DNA of 47,649 nucleotides from Ruminococcus sp. Its GTDB lineage: Bacteria > Bacillota > Clostridia > Oscillospirales > Ruminococcaceae. This document shows positions 1 through 8,034 of this stretch, in pieces (positions within the stretch are counted from its first letter, which is position 1; the number at the start of each line of letters is the position of its first letter). Below the pieces are notes generated by a model. That model saw only the letters and a program-made list of their open reading frames with translations. It did no database searches and was not told the DNA's origin. Location of the stretch: the NCBI GenBank assembly GCA_015066815.1, contig SVNR01000020.1:1-47649 (forward strand). The letters are read 5' to 3'. The translations under genes and the position numbers were made by a program.

Positions 1-177
1 ACGGCAATAAAGCAGATAAAAGAAAAACGATACACCGGAGCCCTTAGTGGATATAGCAAAGAGATCCTTCTTGTCGGAGTAAACTATGACAAGGAAACCA
101 AGAAGCATGAGTGTGTTATAGAAAAAATAATGTGTGATAACCATAGCATAGGTCCGGAAAGTAAGATAGAATCTTAA
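1..177 (+). CDS. AAA-ATPase / PD-(D/E)XK nuclease-like protein, C-terminal end only
   Basis: An open frame enters from the left edge and stops at TAA 175-177, giving the last 58 residues of a larger protein. The segment AIKQIKEKRYTG followed by a hydrophobic strand (EILLVGVNYD) and a KKHECVIEKI tail is the pattern I associate with the C-terminal PD-(D/E)XK region of the DUF1703/AAA-ATPase-like family common in gut anaerobes. That assignment rests on a short stretch. The nuclease core and ATPase domain would lie outside the window. The next gene starts 19 bp downstream on the same strand, so they may be co-transcribed, although their functions look unrelated. Confidence 0.6.
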   Translation, partial: TAIKQIKEKRYTGALSGYSKEILLVGVNYDKETKKHECVIEKIMCDNHSIGPESKIES

Positions 178-195
178 GATAGGAGTGGCAACACA

Positions 196-1575
196 TTGAA
201 TACAACAGAGATAAACAGGATAGCTGCAAAACAGAGACAATACTTTCAGACAGGCGAAACTTTTTCTGTATCCTTCCGGCTTGATATGCTCAGAAAGCTG
301 AGAGGTTCCATAAAAAAACACGAAGCAGAGATATTGACTGCACTTGACAAGGATATGGGAAAAAGCAGATATGAAGCATATATGTGTGAGATAGGCATGG
401 TTCTGTCAGAGATAAGCTTTCTTCTGAAAAACACATCAAAGCTTGCCGCACCTCAGCGTGTCCGTACTCCTCTTGCCCAGTTTATATCGCGCAGCTTCAT
501 ACAGGCTGTGCCATATGGAAACACTCTTATCATAAGCCCGTGGAACTATCCTTTTCTGCTTGCTCTTGGCCCTCTTGCTGATGCTATAGCTGCCGGAAAT
601 ACTGCTATAGTAAAGCCCGGAGAATGCGCTCCGGAGACAGCAGCGATAATAGAAAAAATTTTGTCTGAGTGTTATCCTAAGAAATATATAGCTGTGGTTC
701 AGGGCGGAAAAGAGGAAAATCTTTATCTTCTTCGTAAAAAGTTTGACTTTGTGTTTTTTACAGGCAGTCAGGCGGTGGGGAAGATAGTTCTGAAAAATGC
801 GGCAGAGTACCTGACTCCTGTTGTTCTTGAGCTTGGCGGTAAGAGTCCGGTGATAGTCGATGAAACTGCAAAGCTTCCGCTTGCTGCAAGGAGAATAGTT
901 TTTGGCAAGCTTATAAACTGCGGTCAGACCTGTGTGGCACCGGATTATATTCTGTGTGACAAAAAAATAAAAAATGCTCTTATACGATATCTTATCATAG
1001 AGATAAAAAGACAGCTCGGTGAAAAACCTTTTGATAACAAAAACTATGGGCGCATCGTGAACAAAAAGCATTTTGACAGACTGTGCGGCATGATTGATGC
1101 TTCCAGGGTTGTCTTCGGAGGAAAGAAAAAAGAAGAGACGCTGCAGATCGAACCGGTCATAATGGATAATGTCACCTGGGAAGACGCTGTTATGAGTGAA
1201 GAGATTTTCGGACCTATTCTCCCTGTTATGACGTTTGAAAGTATCGGTGAGGTTTACTCTGTCCTGAAAAACCGTCCCAGACCTCTGGCACTGTATATGT
1301 TTTCGGAAAACAGAAAAAACATTGACTTTATAATGCAGAGGACACGTTTTGGCGGCGGCTGTATAAACGATACGGTTATTCATGTGGCTACAGAAAATAT
1401 GGGCTTTGGCGGAGTAGGAGAGAGTGGTATGGGAGCATCTCATGGCAAAGCAGGCTTTGATGCCTTCAGCCATTATAAGAGTATAGTGGACAAGAAGACC
1501 ATACTTGATCTTCCGATGAGGTATCAGCCGTATAATGAGTTTTATTATAAGCTTATACGTATGTTTCTGAGGTAG
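196..1575 (+). CDS. Aldehyde dehydrogenase (class 3-like, NAD(P)+-dependent)
   Basis: Cytosolic oxidation of an aldehyde to its acid (or the reverse) with NAD(P). The 459-residue protein has the family landmarks: PWNYPF near 116-120, a GNTAIVKP cofactor-binding segment near 134-141, the LELGGKSP motif with Glu212 as general base, and the catalytic Cys246 in NCGQTC. The length and the hydrophobic, basic C-terminus (YYKLIRMFLR) resemble class 3 fatty-aldehyde dehydrogenases. The start is TTG at 196, supported by AGGAG at 181-185 ten bases upstream; no better ATG is nearby. A strong bidirectional terminator follows. The physiological substrate cannot be read from the sequence. Confidence 0.9.
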   Translation: MNTTEINRIAAKQRQYFQTGETFSVSFRLDMLRKLRGSIKKHEAEILTALDKDMGKSRYEAYMCEIGMVLSEISFLLKNTSKLAAPQRVRTPLAQFISRSFIQAVPYGNTLIISPWNYPFLLALGPLADAIAAGNTAIVKPGECAPETAAIIEKILSECYPKKYIAVVQGGKEENLYLLRKKFDFVFFTGSQAVGKIVLKNAAEYLTPVVLELGGKSPVIVDETAKLPLAARRIVFGKLINCGQTCVAPDYILCDKKIKNALIRYLIIEIKRQLGEKPFDNKNYGRIVNKKHFDRLCGMIDASRVVFGGKKKEETLQIEPVIMDNVTWEDAVMSEEIFGPILPVMTFESIGEVYSVLKNRPRPLALYMFSENRKNIDFIMQRTRFGGGCINDTVIHVATENMGFGGVGESGMGASHGKAGFDAFSHYKSIVDKKTILDLPMRYQPYNEFYYKLIRMFLR

Positions 1576-1625
1576 CCTGTGAATATCAGAGTGCTTTTTA
1601 TAAAAATTATAATCACTATATGACA

Positions 1626-1670
1626 AAAAACAACACCTCAGAAACCCGTATGTCTGAGGTGTTGTTTTTA
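1626..1670. terminator. Bidirectional rho-independent terminator between aldehyde dehydrogenase and PFK
   Basis: A 14-bp stem (AACAACACCTCAGA at 1629-1642 pairing with its complement at 1653-1666) has an A-run on the left and a T-run on the right. It sits between convergent genes and can serve both strands. Confidence 0.9.
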
Positions 1671-1703
1671 TAGTGAACAGAAAAATGTTTTTTGTTCACT
1701 ATA
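1669..1703. repeat. Palindrome copy A, TATAGTGAACA / TGTTCACTATA
   Basis: Perfect 11-bp inverted repeat with a 13-base A-then-T-rich centre, placed just after the convergent terminator. It belongs to a dispersed family in this window (also 19945-19981, 36100-36141 and 46535-46574). Confidence 0.8.
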
Positions 1704-1717
1704 TATTTACCTGATGA

Positions 1718-2935
1718 TTATTTCAGAACTGACTCGTGTATTGCAAAATGCTTCGGAATGCCGTGTTCCATTACGAGATTGAGCTCGCCCTGTATGAGAG
1801 GCAGGAAATATTCAAGTGCCTGATCAGTGATATTGTTTCCTGCAGAGTTTATAAATTTTTTAGGAAGGAACTTTTCCTGGTTCGCTATCTTTCCTGCGTC
1901 AGCAGAATCTATAGAAACTGTATATGGCATATCAGAGATACGACGGAATACCATAACGCGTCCTGTCTGACCGTTAAGAGCGCATCTTACGCCTGCTGCT
2001 CCTATGCTTTCGGATTCTTCTATATCAGTTCTTGAACCAAGGTGTGATGAACAGCGCTGCATAACGTTAAGCTCTATAGAACGTACCTTGCAGCCGATCT
2101 CGTTTCTTACAACATCTTCAAGATACTTTCCTATACCTGAGAGATACTTATGTCCGAAGTTGTCAACAAGACCGGACTGAACACCATCGGGAACTTCTAT
2201 TCCTTCGGAAACAGCAACTATGACAGCCTTGTGCTTTGAGAGCTCCTGTCTTACATCACGCAGAAAATTATCAAGAGAAAACTTTACTTCCGGAACATAT
2301 ATAAGATGCGGTGCAGTTTCTCCCATAGCATGAAGTACAGCGGTTGAAGCAGTAAGCCAGCCTGCATGACGTCCCATTACTTCGACGATAGTTACTGAAG
2401 GGATGCTGTATACTATACTGTCTCGTGTGATTTCCTTCATAGTGGTTGCAACATACTTAGCAGCTGAACCGAAGCCGGGAGTATGGTCTGTGATACAGAG
2501 GTCGTTGTCGATGGTTTTGGGTATACCGATCACTTTTATATCAAGACCTGTGTTCTTAAAATATTCGGAGAGCTTGTTCACCGTATCCATAGAATCGTTT
2601 CCGCCTATGTAGAAAAAAGCTCCGATGTTTCTTTGCTTCAGTGTGTCTGTAATTTTTCTGTATACCTCTTCGTCCTCCTGCCAGTCCGGAAGCTTATAGC
2701 GGCAGGAACCGAGTACAGTTGAAGGTGTTTGCTTCAGAAGCTCCATGTCGTCGTTTGTGAGGATCATGGACTTGAGGTTTATCATATGGTTCTGTATGAT
2801 ACCCTCTATTCCGTTTACCGATCCGAAAATAGCGTCAATGGACGCTTCCTTAAGTGATTCCTTGAAAACACCAACCAGTGAAGCGTTTATCGCACATGTT
2901 GGTCCGCCTGACTGTGCTACGGCAATGTTCATCAT
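1718..2935 (-). CDS. 6-phosphofructokinase, pyrophosphate-dependent type
   Basis: Phosphorylates fructose 6-phosphate in glycolysis. It is 405 residues, with the nucleotide/PPi-binding start (AVAQSGGPTCAIN), GGNDS at 111-115 and PKTIDND at 139-145. ATP-dependent enzymes usually read GGDGS and PGTIDND; the Asp-for-Gly and Lys-for-Gly changes seen here are the accepted markers of PPi-dependent PFK, so a reversible PPi enzyme is predicted. The ATG at 2933-2935 is 13 bases from an AGGAG at 2949-2953; the in-frame ATG next to it is farther still. It is a single-gene unit with its own promoter (2975-3003, minus) and ends at the bidirectional terminator at 1626-1670. Confidence 0.93.
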   Translation of the reverse strand: MMNIAVAQSGGPTCAINASLVGVFKESLKEASIDAIFGSVNGIEGIIQNHMINLKSMILTNDDMELLKQTPSTVLGSCRYKLPDWQEDEEVYRKITDTLKQRNIGAFFYIGGNDSMDTVNKLSEYFKNTGLDIKVIGIPKTIDNDLCITDHTPGFGSAAKYVATTMKEITRDSIVYSIPSVTIVEVMGRHAGWLTASTAVLHAMGETAPHLIYVPEVKFSLDNFLRDVRQELSKHKAVIVAVSEGIEVPDGVQSGLVDNFGHKYLSGIGKYLEDVVRNEIGCKVRSIELNVMQRCSSHLGSRTDIEESESIGAAGVRCALNGQTGRVMVFRRISDMPYTVSIDSADAGKIANQEKFLPKKFINSAGNNITDQALEYFLPLIQGELNLVMEHGIPKHFAIHESVLK

Positions 2936-2974
2936 AATATTTTACACTCTCCTAAAAAATTCAGTAGTATCTCC

Positions 2975-3003
2975 ATTATATCATAATAAAAAGTTTAAAG
3001 CAA
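2975..3003 (-). promoter_or_regulatory. Sigma-A promoter of PFK
   Basis: Read on the minus strand: TTGCTT (2998-3003), 17-bp spacer, TATAAT (2975-2980), about 40 bp before the PFK start. Confidence 0.7.
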
Positions 3004-3081
3004 GACTTGTATTTGATTTTAAAAAGTACATCAAGATATTTACATAATTTACAGTTTATAGAACCTGATGGATACATGCTA

Positions 3082-3110
3082 TTGACTTTTTATTAGAAAT
3101 AAACTATAAT
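3082..3110 (+). promoter_or_regulatory. Sigma-A promoter of the UDP-sugar pyrophosphorylase-galE operon
   Basis: TTGACT (3082-3087), 17-bp spacer, TATAAT (3105-3110). The start codon at 3184 follows an AAAGGAGG-type ribosome site. Confidence 0.8.
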
Positions 3111-3183
3111 AAAATAATATGGTTATAGCGCTGTATTTTTGATATGGTGAAAAAAATATATAAACAAAAAAGGAGGATTCCAA

Positions 3184-4401
3184 GTGAGAAACGTAATCTC
3201 GGAAAAACTTTCTATCCTTAACCAGTCGCATTTACTCAGATATATAAAAGAGCTGTCTGCGGCAGAACAGGAACAGCTTATAAGTCAGATAGAGACACTT
3301 GATTTTTCTGTGCTTCATGAAACAGGTGCAGATGAAAAAAGAGGTCATATAGAGCCTATTTCCGCTTTGACTCTTGATGAAATAAATAAAAACAGAGAGC
3401 ACTACAGAAAAACAGGTATCGAGGCTATAAGAAACGGAAAGGTGGGCGCTGTACTGCTTGCAGGCGGACAGGGAAGCCGTCTTGGTTTTGATAAGCCTAA
3501 GGGAATGTTTAACATAGGCGTAAACAGAGAGCTGTATATTTTTGAATGCCTTATACAAAACCTTCTTGAAGTAGTAAAGGAAACGGGAACATGGATACCG
3601 CTTTTTATTATGACAAGTACAGATAACGACAAGGATACAAGAGAGTTTCTTGAGCAGCATAACTACTTCGGTTACAGCAGCGACAACGTTATGTTTTTTG
3701 TTCAGGAGCAGCTTCCTACAGTTGATCTTAACGGAAAGCTGATGCTTGCAGATAAGGGAAGCGTATCAACAGCTCCTAACGGCAACGGCGGATGGTATTC
3801 TTCTATGGTAAGGTCCGGAGTGCTTAAGACTCTGAAAAAAGCTGATATAGAGTGGCTTAACGTTTTTGCAGTGGACAACGTTCTTCAGAAGATGGCAGAT
3901 CCCTGCTTTATAGGTGCTATCATAGAATCAGGTATGCAGTCGGGCTCTAAGGTCGTTTCAAAGGCTGCAGCAGAAGAAAGAGTCGGGGTTATGTGTCTCG
4001 AGGATGGAAAGCCTTCTATAGTAGAATACTATGAGATGACCGACGATATGATAAACATGCGTGAAGCTGACGGCACGCTTTCATATAACTACGGAGTTAT
4101 ACTCAACTATGTTTTCAGAATAGAAAACCTCAACAGAATGCTGAATGCTCATCTTCCGCTTCACAGGGCACTCAAAAAAGTAAAGTGTCTTGATACTGAA
4201 ACAGGAAATGTAATTATACCTGATGAGCCTAATGCATATAAGTTCGAAACTCTTGTTCTTGATATGGTCAAGCTTCAGGACAGCTGTCTTCCGTATGAGG
4301 TAGAGCGTTCAAAAGAATTTGCACCGGTAAAGAACAAGGACGGAGTGGATTCTGTTGATACAGCCCGTGAGCTTCTGAAGCTTAATGGCATAGAATTATA
4401 A
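3184..4401 (+). CDS. UTP--sugar-1-phosphate uridylyltransferase (UDPGP family)
   Basis: Couples UTP and a sugar 1-phosphate to make a UDP-sugar. The Rossmann-type core has the family motif LLAGGQGSRLG followed by KPKG at residues 91-107. The protein (405 residues) is of the eukaryote-like UDPGP/UAP1 type rather than the short bacterial GalU type. An N-terminal helical extension precedes the catalytic core, as in UDP-GlcNAc/GalNAc pyrophosphorylases. GTG start at 3184 behind AAAGGAGG. It lies 20 bp upstream of galE, so the pair probably makes and interconverts UDP-Glc/UDP-Gal or the N-acetylhexosamine equivalents. Which sugar is used cannot be decided from motifs alone. Confidence 0.88.
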   Translation: MRNVISEKLSILNQSHLLRYIKELSAAEQEQLISQIETLDFSVLHETGADEKRGHIEPISALTLDEINKNREHYRKTGIEAIRNGKVGAVLLAGGQGSRLGFDKPKGMFNIGVNRELYIFECLIQNLLEVVKETGTWIPLFIMTSTDNDKDTREFLEQHNYFGYSSDNVMFFVQEQLPTVDLNGKLMLADKGSVSTAPNGNGGWYSSMVRSGVLKTLKKADIEWLNVFAVDNVLQKMADPCFIGAIIESGMQSGSKVVSKAAAEERVGVMCLEDGKPSIVEYYEMTDDMINMREADGTLSYNYGVILNYVFRIENLNRMLNAHLPLHRALKKVKCLDTETGNVIIPDEPNAYKFETLVLDMVKLQDSCLPYEVERSKEFAPVKNKDGVDSVDTARELLKLNGIEL

Positions 4402-4420
4402 AAAGAGGGAGAAAAGGATT

Positions 4421-5440
4421 ATGGCTACGATACTTCTTGCAGGAGGAGCCGGATATATAGGCTCTCATACTGCAGTTGAACTTCTTGACGCGGGATATGA
4501 TGTGGTTATAGCTGATAACTTTTTGAACAGCTGTCCTGAGTCAGTAAAGAGAGTTGAAAAGATCACAGGAAAAAAGGTAAAGCTTTATGAAGCTGATATA
4601 AAAGATGCAGATAAGCTCTGCAGAGTTTTTGAAGAAAACAGTATAGATGCTGTTATTCATTTTGCAGGACTCAAGGCAGTAGGTGAGTCTGTGGCAAAGC
4701 CTGTTATGTATTACAGGAACAACATAGATACAACGCTTTCATTGCTTGAAGCGATGAACAGATACGGAGTAAAAAACATACTCTTTTCTTCATCGGCAAC
4801 TGTTTACGGAGAGGAAAACGAAGTTCCGTACACAGAGGAGATGAACCGCGGAACATGTACAAACCCTTACGGCTGGACCAAGGTTATGATGGAGCAGATA
4901 CTTGAGGATACAGCTAAGGCTGATGATGATATGTCAGTTGTACTTCTCAGATACTTCAATCCTATAGGTGCTCATGAGTCCGGCCTCATAGGTGAGGATC
5001 CGCAGGGTATACCTAACAATCTCATGCCTTATGTGGCACAGGTGGCAGTAGGAAGAAGAGAGTGTCTTACGATATTCGGAAACGATTATCCTACACCTGA
5101 CGGAACCTGCAGACGTGATTATATTCACGTTGTGGATCTTGCCAGAGGACATGTGAAGGCGATAGATTATGTTATGAAAAACAAAGGTGTAGAGGTCTTC
5201 AATCTCGGAACAGGTACTCCATACAGTGTTACAGAGATAGTTACTGCTTTTGAAAAAGCAAACGACATAAAGATAAACTACGAGTACGGAGCGAGAAGAG
5301 CGGGAGATCTTCCTGAGAGCTACGCAAATGCAGATAAGGCACTCAGAGTACTTGGCTGGAAAACAGAGAAAAACCTTGAGGATATGTGCAGGGATCTCTG
5401 GAACTGGCAGAAAAACAATCCTCAGGGATATAAGTCGTGA
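4421..5440 (+). CDS. galE: UDP-glucose 4-epimerase
   Basis: Interconverts UDP-glucose and UDP-galactose (Leloir pathway and glycan precursors) using tightly bound NAD. The 339-residue short-chain dehydrogenase fold shows GGAGYIGSHT at 8-17, the Ser-rich SSSATVYGE segment near 123-131, and the catalytic Tyr150/Lys154 pair in NPYGWTK. Full family length with no lesions. ATG at 4421 follows a GAGGGAGAAAAGG region. It is the second gene of an operon with the UDPGP-family pyrophosphorylase and is closed by the terminator at 5498-5538. Confidence 0.95.
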   Translation: MATILLAGGAGYIGSHTAVELLDAGYDVVIADNFLNSCPESVKRVEKITGKKVKLYEADIKDADKLCRVFEENSIDAVIHFAGLKAVGESVAKPVMYYRNNIDTTLSLLEAMNRYGVKNILFSSSATVYGEENEVPYTEEMNRGTCTNPYGWTKVMMEQILEDTAKADDDMSVVLLRYFNPIGAHESGLIGEDPQGIPNNLMPYVAQVAVGRRECLTIFGNDYPTPDGTCRRDYIHVVDLARGHVKAIDYVMKNKGVEVFNLGTGTPYSVTEIVTAFEKANDIKINYEYGARRAGDLPESYANADKALRVLGWKTEKNLEDMCRDLWNWQKNNPQGYKS

Positions 5441-5497
5441 TGTTTTTGAGGGATTATCATAAGTCTTCAGGATTAAAGAAAAAATAGTAAAAAACAG

Positions 5498-5538
5498 ATC
5501 CATATGTACTATAAGTGAAAAAGTACATATGGATTTTT
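5498..5538 (+). terminator. Terminator after galE
   Basis: Perfect 13-bp stem (ATCCATATGTACT at 5498-5510 with its complement at 5522-5534), 11-base loop, then a T-run. Confidence 0.85.
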
Positions 5539-5649
5539 AGTGTGCCGGGGTTGAGGGTGTTTTAAACTCATAAAACAAAAGCCGGCTTGCTTTCCGGGGC
5601 TAAGACGTATGTGGATTCTATGATAAAAAACGATAAGGAAAAATACAAC

Positions 5650-6327
5650 ATGAAAAAAATACTCATAGTGGAAGATGACAGTACGCTTTCGGCAGGACTG
5701 TGTCGTGCTCTTTGTGGTGAGGATACTGAAACTGTTGCCGCTGAAAATCTTAAAACATCAAGAGAGCTTCTTAATGAAAACGTGTTTTCTCTTGTACTTC
5801 TTGATGTAAATCTTCCTGACGGAAACGGCTTTGATTTTCTTCCGTATATAAAAAATACATATAATATTCCTGTAATAATGCTGACTGCAAATGATCTTGA
5901 AACAGATATTGTAGCAGGTCTTGAGGCTGGTGCAGATGACTACATAACAAAGCCGTTCAGTCTTGCCGTGCTTCGTGCAAGGGTAAATACACAGCTTCGC
6001 AGGGCGTCGGACAAAAAGAATAACCAGATCTATGTATCTGATAATTATTTTTTTGATTTTGACAGAATGGAATTCAGAGTTAGCGGTACTGCAGTTGAAC
6101 TCAGTAAAACAGAACAGAAGCTGTTGCGTGTTCTGACAGACAATGCCGGGATAACCCTTTCCCGTGACAAGCTTGTAGACAGGATATGGACTGACGGATC
6201 GGAATATGTTGATGAAAACGCGCTGTCTGTAACAGTAAAGCGTCTTCGCGATAAGCTTAACGCTAAGACTTACATAAAAACAGTTTACGGAATAGGCTAC
6301 GTATGGGTAAATAAAAATGAAAACTGA
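5650..6327 (+). CDS. OmpR/PhoB-family response regulator
   Basis: Transcription regulator of a two-component pair. A receiver domain (residues 1-120) carries the acidic pocket in LIVEDD, phospho-acceptor Asp52 in LLDVNLPDG, and the KPF lysine motif. A C-terminal winged helix follows (LSKTEQKLLRVL... VKRLRDKL... GIGYVW), 225 residues in all. I place the start at ATG 5650 (MKKILIVEDD), with AAGGA 11 bases upstream, because receivers begin there. The frame is open back to a TTG at 5587, but that would add 21 residues of no recognisable character. It overlaps the histidine kinase by 11 bp, so the two are translationally coupled. The likely target is the ABC transporter downstream. Confidence 0.93.
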   Translation: MKKILIVEDDSTLSAGLCRALCGEDTETVAAENLKTSRELLNENVFSLVLLDVNLPDGNGFDFLPYIKNTYNIPVIMLTANDLETDIVAGLEAGADDYITKPFSLAVLRARVNTQLRRASDKKNNQIYVSDNYFFDFDRMEFRVSGTAVELSKTEQKLLRVLTDNAGITLSRDKLVDRIWTDGSEYVDENALSVTVKRLRDKLNAKTYIKTVYGIGYVWVNKNEN

Positions 6328-7246
6328 TGTTTCTTATATACTGGAATTTAATATACTTCTTCCTGTTCTGATTGTTGTGTCGGTTCTGGGGGCCGGTTAT
6401 GGAGTCTACTGCCATATCAGAATGAAACATCAGATAAAAAGGCTTGACAGTATGCTTGACAAGGCGATCGACGGCAGTTTTACCGAAAGTTGCTTTGATG
6501 AGTCGCAGCTTTCATATATCGAAAACAAAATGTGGAGATATCTTTCCACATCAGAAATATCTGCACGTAAAACCGCTGAAGAAAAAGCTAAAATAAAAAC
6601 TATGATTTCTGATATCTCACATCAGACAAAAACACCTGTGTCAAATATAATGCTTTACTCAGAGCTTCTGTCAGAGTGTGAGCTTTCTGATGACTCAAAG
6701 AATTATGCCGGCATGATCTATGCTCAGTCTGAAAAGTTGTCGTTTCTGATCACATCACTTGTAAAGCTTTCCAGGCTTGAAACAGGAATTATTTCTCTTT
6801 TGCCAAAGCAAAACGATATTCTTCCTATGCTTCGGGATATCGTTTTGCAGGCAAAGGCAAAGGCGGAAGAAAAAGGGCTTAGTCTTACACTTGAATGCGA
6901 CGATGAAAAAGCAGTGTTTGATGAAAAATGGACAAACGAGGCAATATGGAACATAGTTGACAACGCTTTAAAGTATACAGACAACGGCGGAGTAAAAATA
7001 ACTGTAAAGGAATACGAGATGTTTGTCTGTGTCCGGATTTCTGATACGGGCTGCGGTATTTCCGAAGCAGAGCAGGCGCAGGTTTTTTCGCGCTTCTACC
7101 GTTCTGAAAATTCTTCTATGAAAGAGGGCGTTGGTATTGGTCTGTATCTTGCAAGGCAGATTATTTCGTCAGAAAAAGGTTACATAAAGCTTGCGTCCGA
7201 GGTCGGAAGGGGAACGACCTTTTCTGTGTTTCTTTCAAAACTGTAA
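6317..7246 (+). CDS. Sensor histidine kinase
   Basis: Membrane sensor and autokinase partner of the preceding regulator. It has one N-terminal membrane segment (about residues 10-30) and essentially no extracellular domain. A HAMP-like linker, HisKA with phospho-acceptor His102 in DISHQTKTP, and a HATPase_c domain follow (N-box NEAIWNIVDNALKY, DTGCGIS, GVGIGLYLA). The lack of an external sensor resembles intramembrane-sensing kinases that monitor an associated ABC transporter; that role is inferred from architecture and from the transporter genes next door. Full length, 309 residues. Confidence 0.92.
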   Translation: MKTDVSYILEFNILLPVLIVVSVLGAGYGVYCHIRMKHQIKRLDSMLDKAIDGSFTESCFDESQLSYIENKMWRYLSTSEISARKTAEEKAKIKTMISDISHQTKTPVSNIMLYSELLSECELSDDSKNYAGMIYAQSEKLSFLITSLVKLSRLETGIISLLPKQNDILPMLRDIVLQAKAKAEEKGLSLTLECDDEKAVFDEKWTNEAIWNIVDNALKYTDNGGVKITVKEYEMFVCVRISDTGCGISEAEQAQVFSRFYRSENSSMKEGVGIGLYLARQIISSEKGYIKLASEVGRGTTFSVFLSKL

Positions 7247-7292
7247 GAATTTATTTTGCTATGGAAATAATGTAGAAAGAATTATATGAGAT

Positions 7293-7331
7293 AATCCGTA
7301 TTGTAGAGAAATTTACAATACGGATTTTTAT
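7293..7331 (+). terminator. Terminator or attenuator between the kinase and ABC transporter genes
   Basis: Perfect 13-bp stem (AATCCGTATTGTA at 7293-7305 with 7314-7326), 8-base loop and short T-run. The transporter start is at 7351, so transport genes are partly or fully separated from the two-component genes. Confidence 0.8.
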
Positions 7332-7350
7332 ATAAAGGAGAAAAAAGTTT

Positions 7351-8022
7351 ATGGTTATACTATCAACTGAAAATCTTAAAAAAATATACGGCAGAGGCGA
7401 AAATGAGGTGCGTGCACTTGACGGAGTAAGTCTTGAGGCGGAGCAAGGCGAATTTGTTTCCGTTGTCGGAACATCAGGAAGCGGAAAGTCCACGCTTTTG
7501 CATATGCTCGGGGGACTTGACCGTCCTGATTCCGGAAAAGTATATGTAGACGGAAAGGATATTTTTTCTTTTAAAGATGAGGCGCTTACAATTTTCAGAA
7601 GGCGAAAAATAGGTTTTGTTTTTCAGAATTATAACCTTGTGCCGTCACTTAACGTATATGAAAATATCGTACTTCCTGTTCAGCTTGACGGCAGAGCACC
7701 TGACAAGAAGTACATTGACTCAATAATCGAAACTCTCGGTCTTAGTGAAAAGCTTGACAATCTTCCGAACAATCTTTCCGGCGGTCAGCAGCAGAGAGTT
7801 GCTATTGCAAGAGCATTGGCTGGAAAGCCGGCAATAATCCTTGCAGATGAGCCTACGGGAAATCTTGACAGCAAAACCTCGCAGGATGTTATGGGACTGC
7901 TTAAAATAACAGGCGAACGTTTTTCTCAGACAATAGTTATGATTACTCATAATGAAGAAATCGCACAGATGGCGGACAGGATAATCAGGATTGAGGACGG
8001 AAAGATAGTTTCAGGAAAATAA
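7351..8022 (+). CDS. ABC transporter ATP-binding protein (MacB/LolD/BceA type)
   Basis: ATPase that drives the FtsX-type permease encoded next. All motifs are intact in 223 residues: Walker A GTSGSGKST, Q-loop FQNYNLVP, signature LSGGQQQR, Walker B IILADEPTG and the switch histidine in MITHN. The family powers lipoprotein release, antimicrobial-peptide export or detoxification. ATG at 7351 follows AAAGGAG. It lies 12 bp upstream of the permease start I prefer, and the two are clearly one operon. Confidence 0.95.
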   Translation: MVILSTENLKKIYGRGENEVRALDGVSLEAEQGEFVSVVGTSGSGKSTLLHMLGGLDRPDSGKVYVDGKDIFSFKDEALTIFRRRKIGFVFQNYNLVPSLNVYENIVLPVQLDGRAPDKKYIDSIIETLGLSEKLDNLPNNLSGGQQQRVAIARALAGKPAIILADEPTGNLDSKTSQDVMGLLKITGERFSQTIVMITHNEEIAQMADRIIRIEDGKIVSGK

Positions 8023-8034
8023 GAGGTGACATCT

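Noticed and set aside
436..1626. A 396-codon minus-strand open frame
   Set aside because: It lies antisense to the aldehyde dehydrogenase, whose motifs are intact; its translation is Cys/His/Tyr-rich without domain features.
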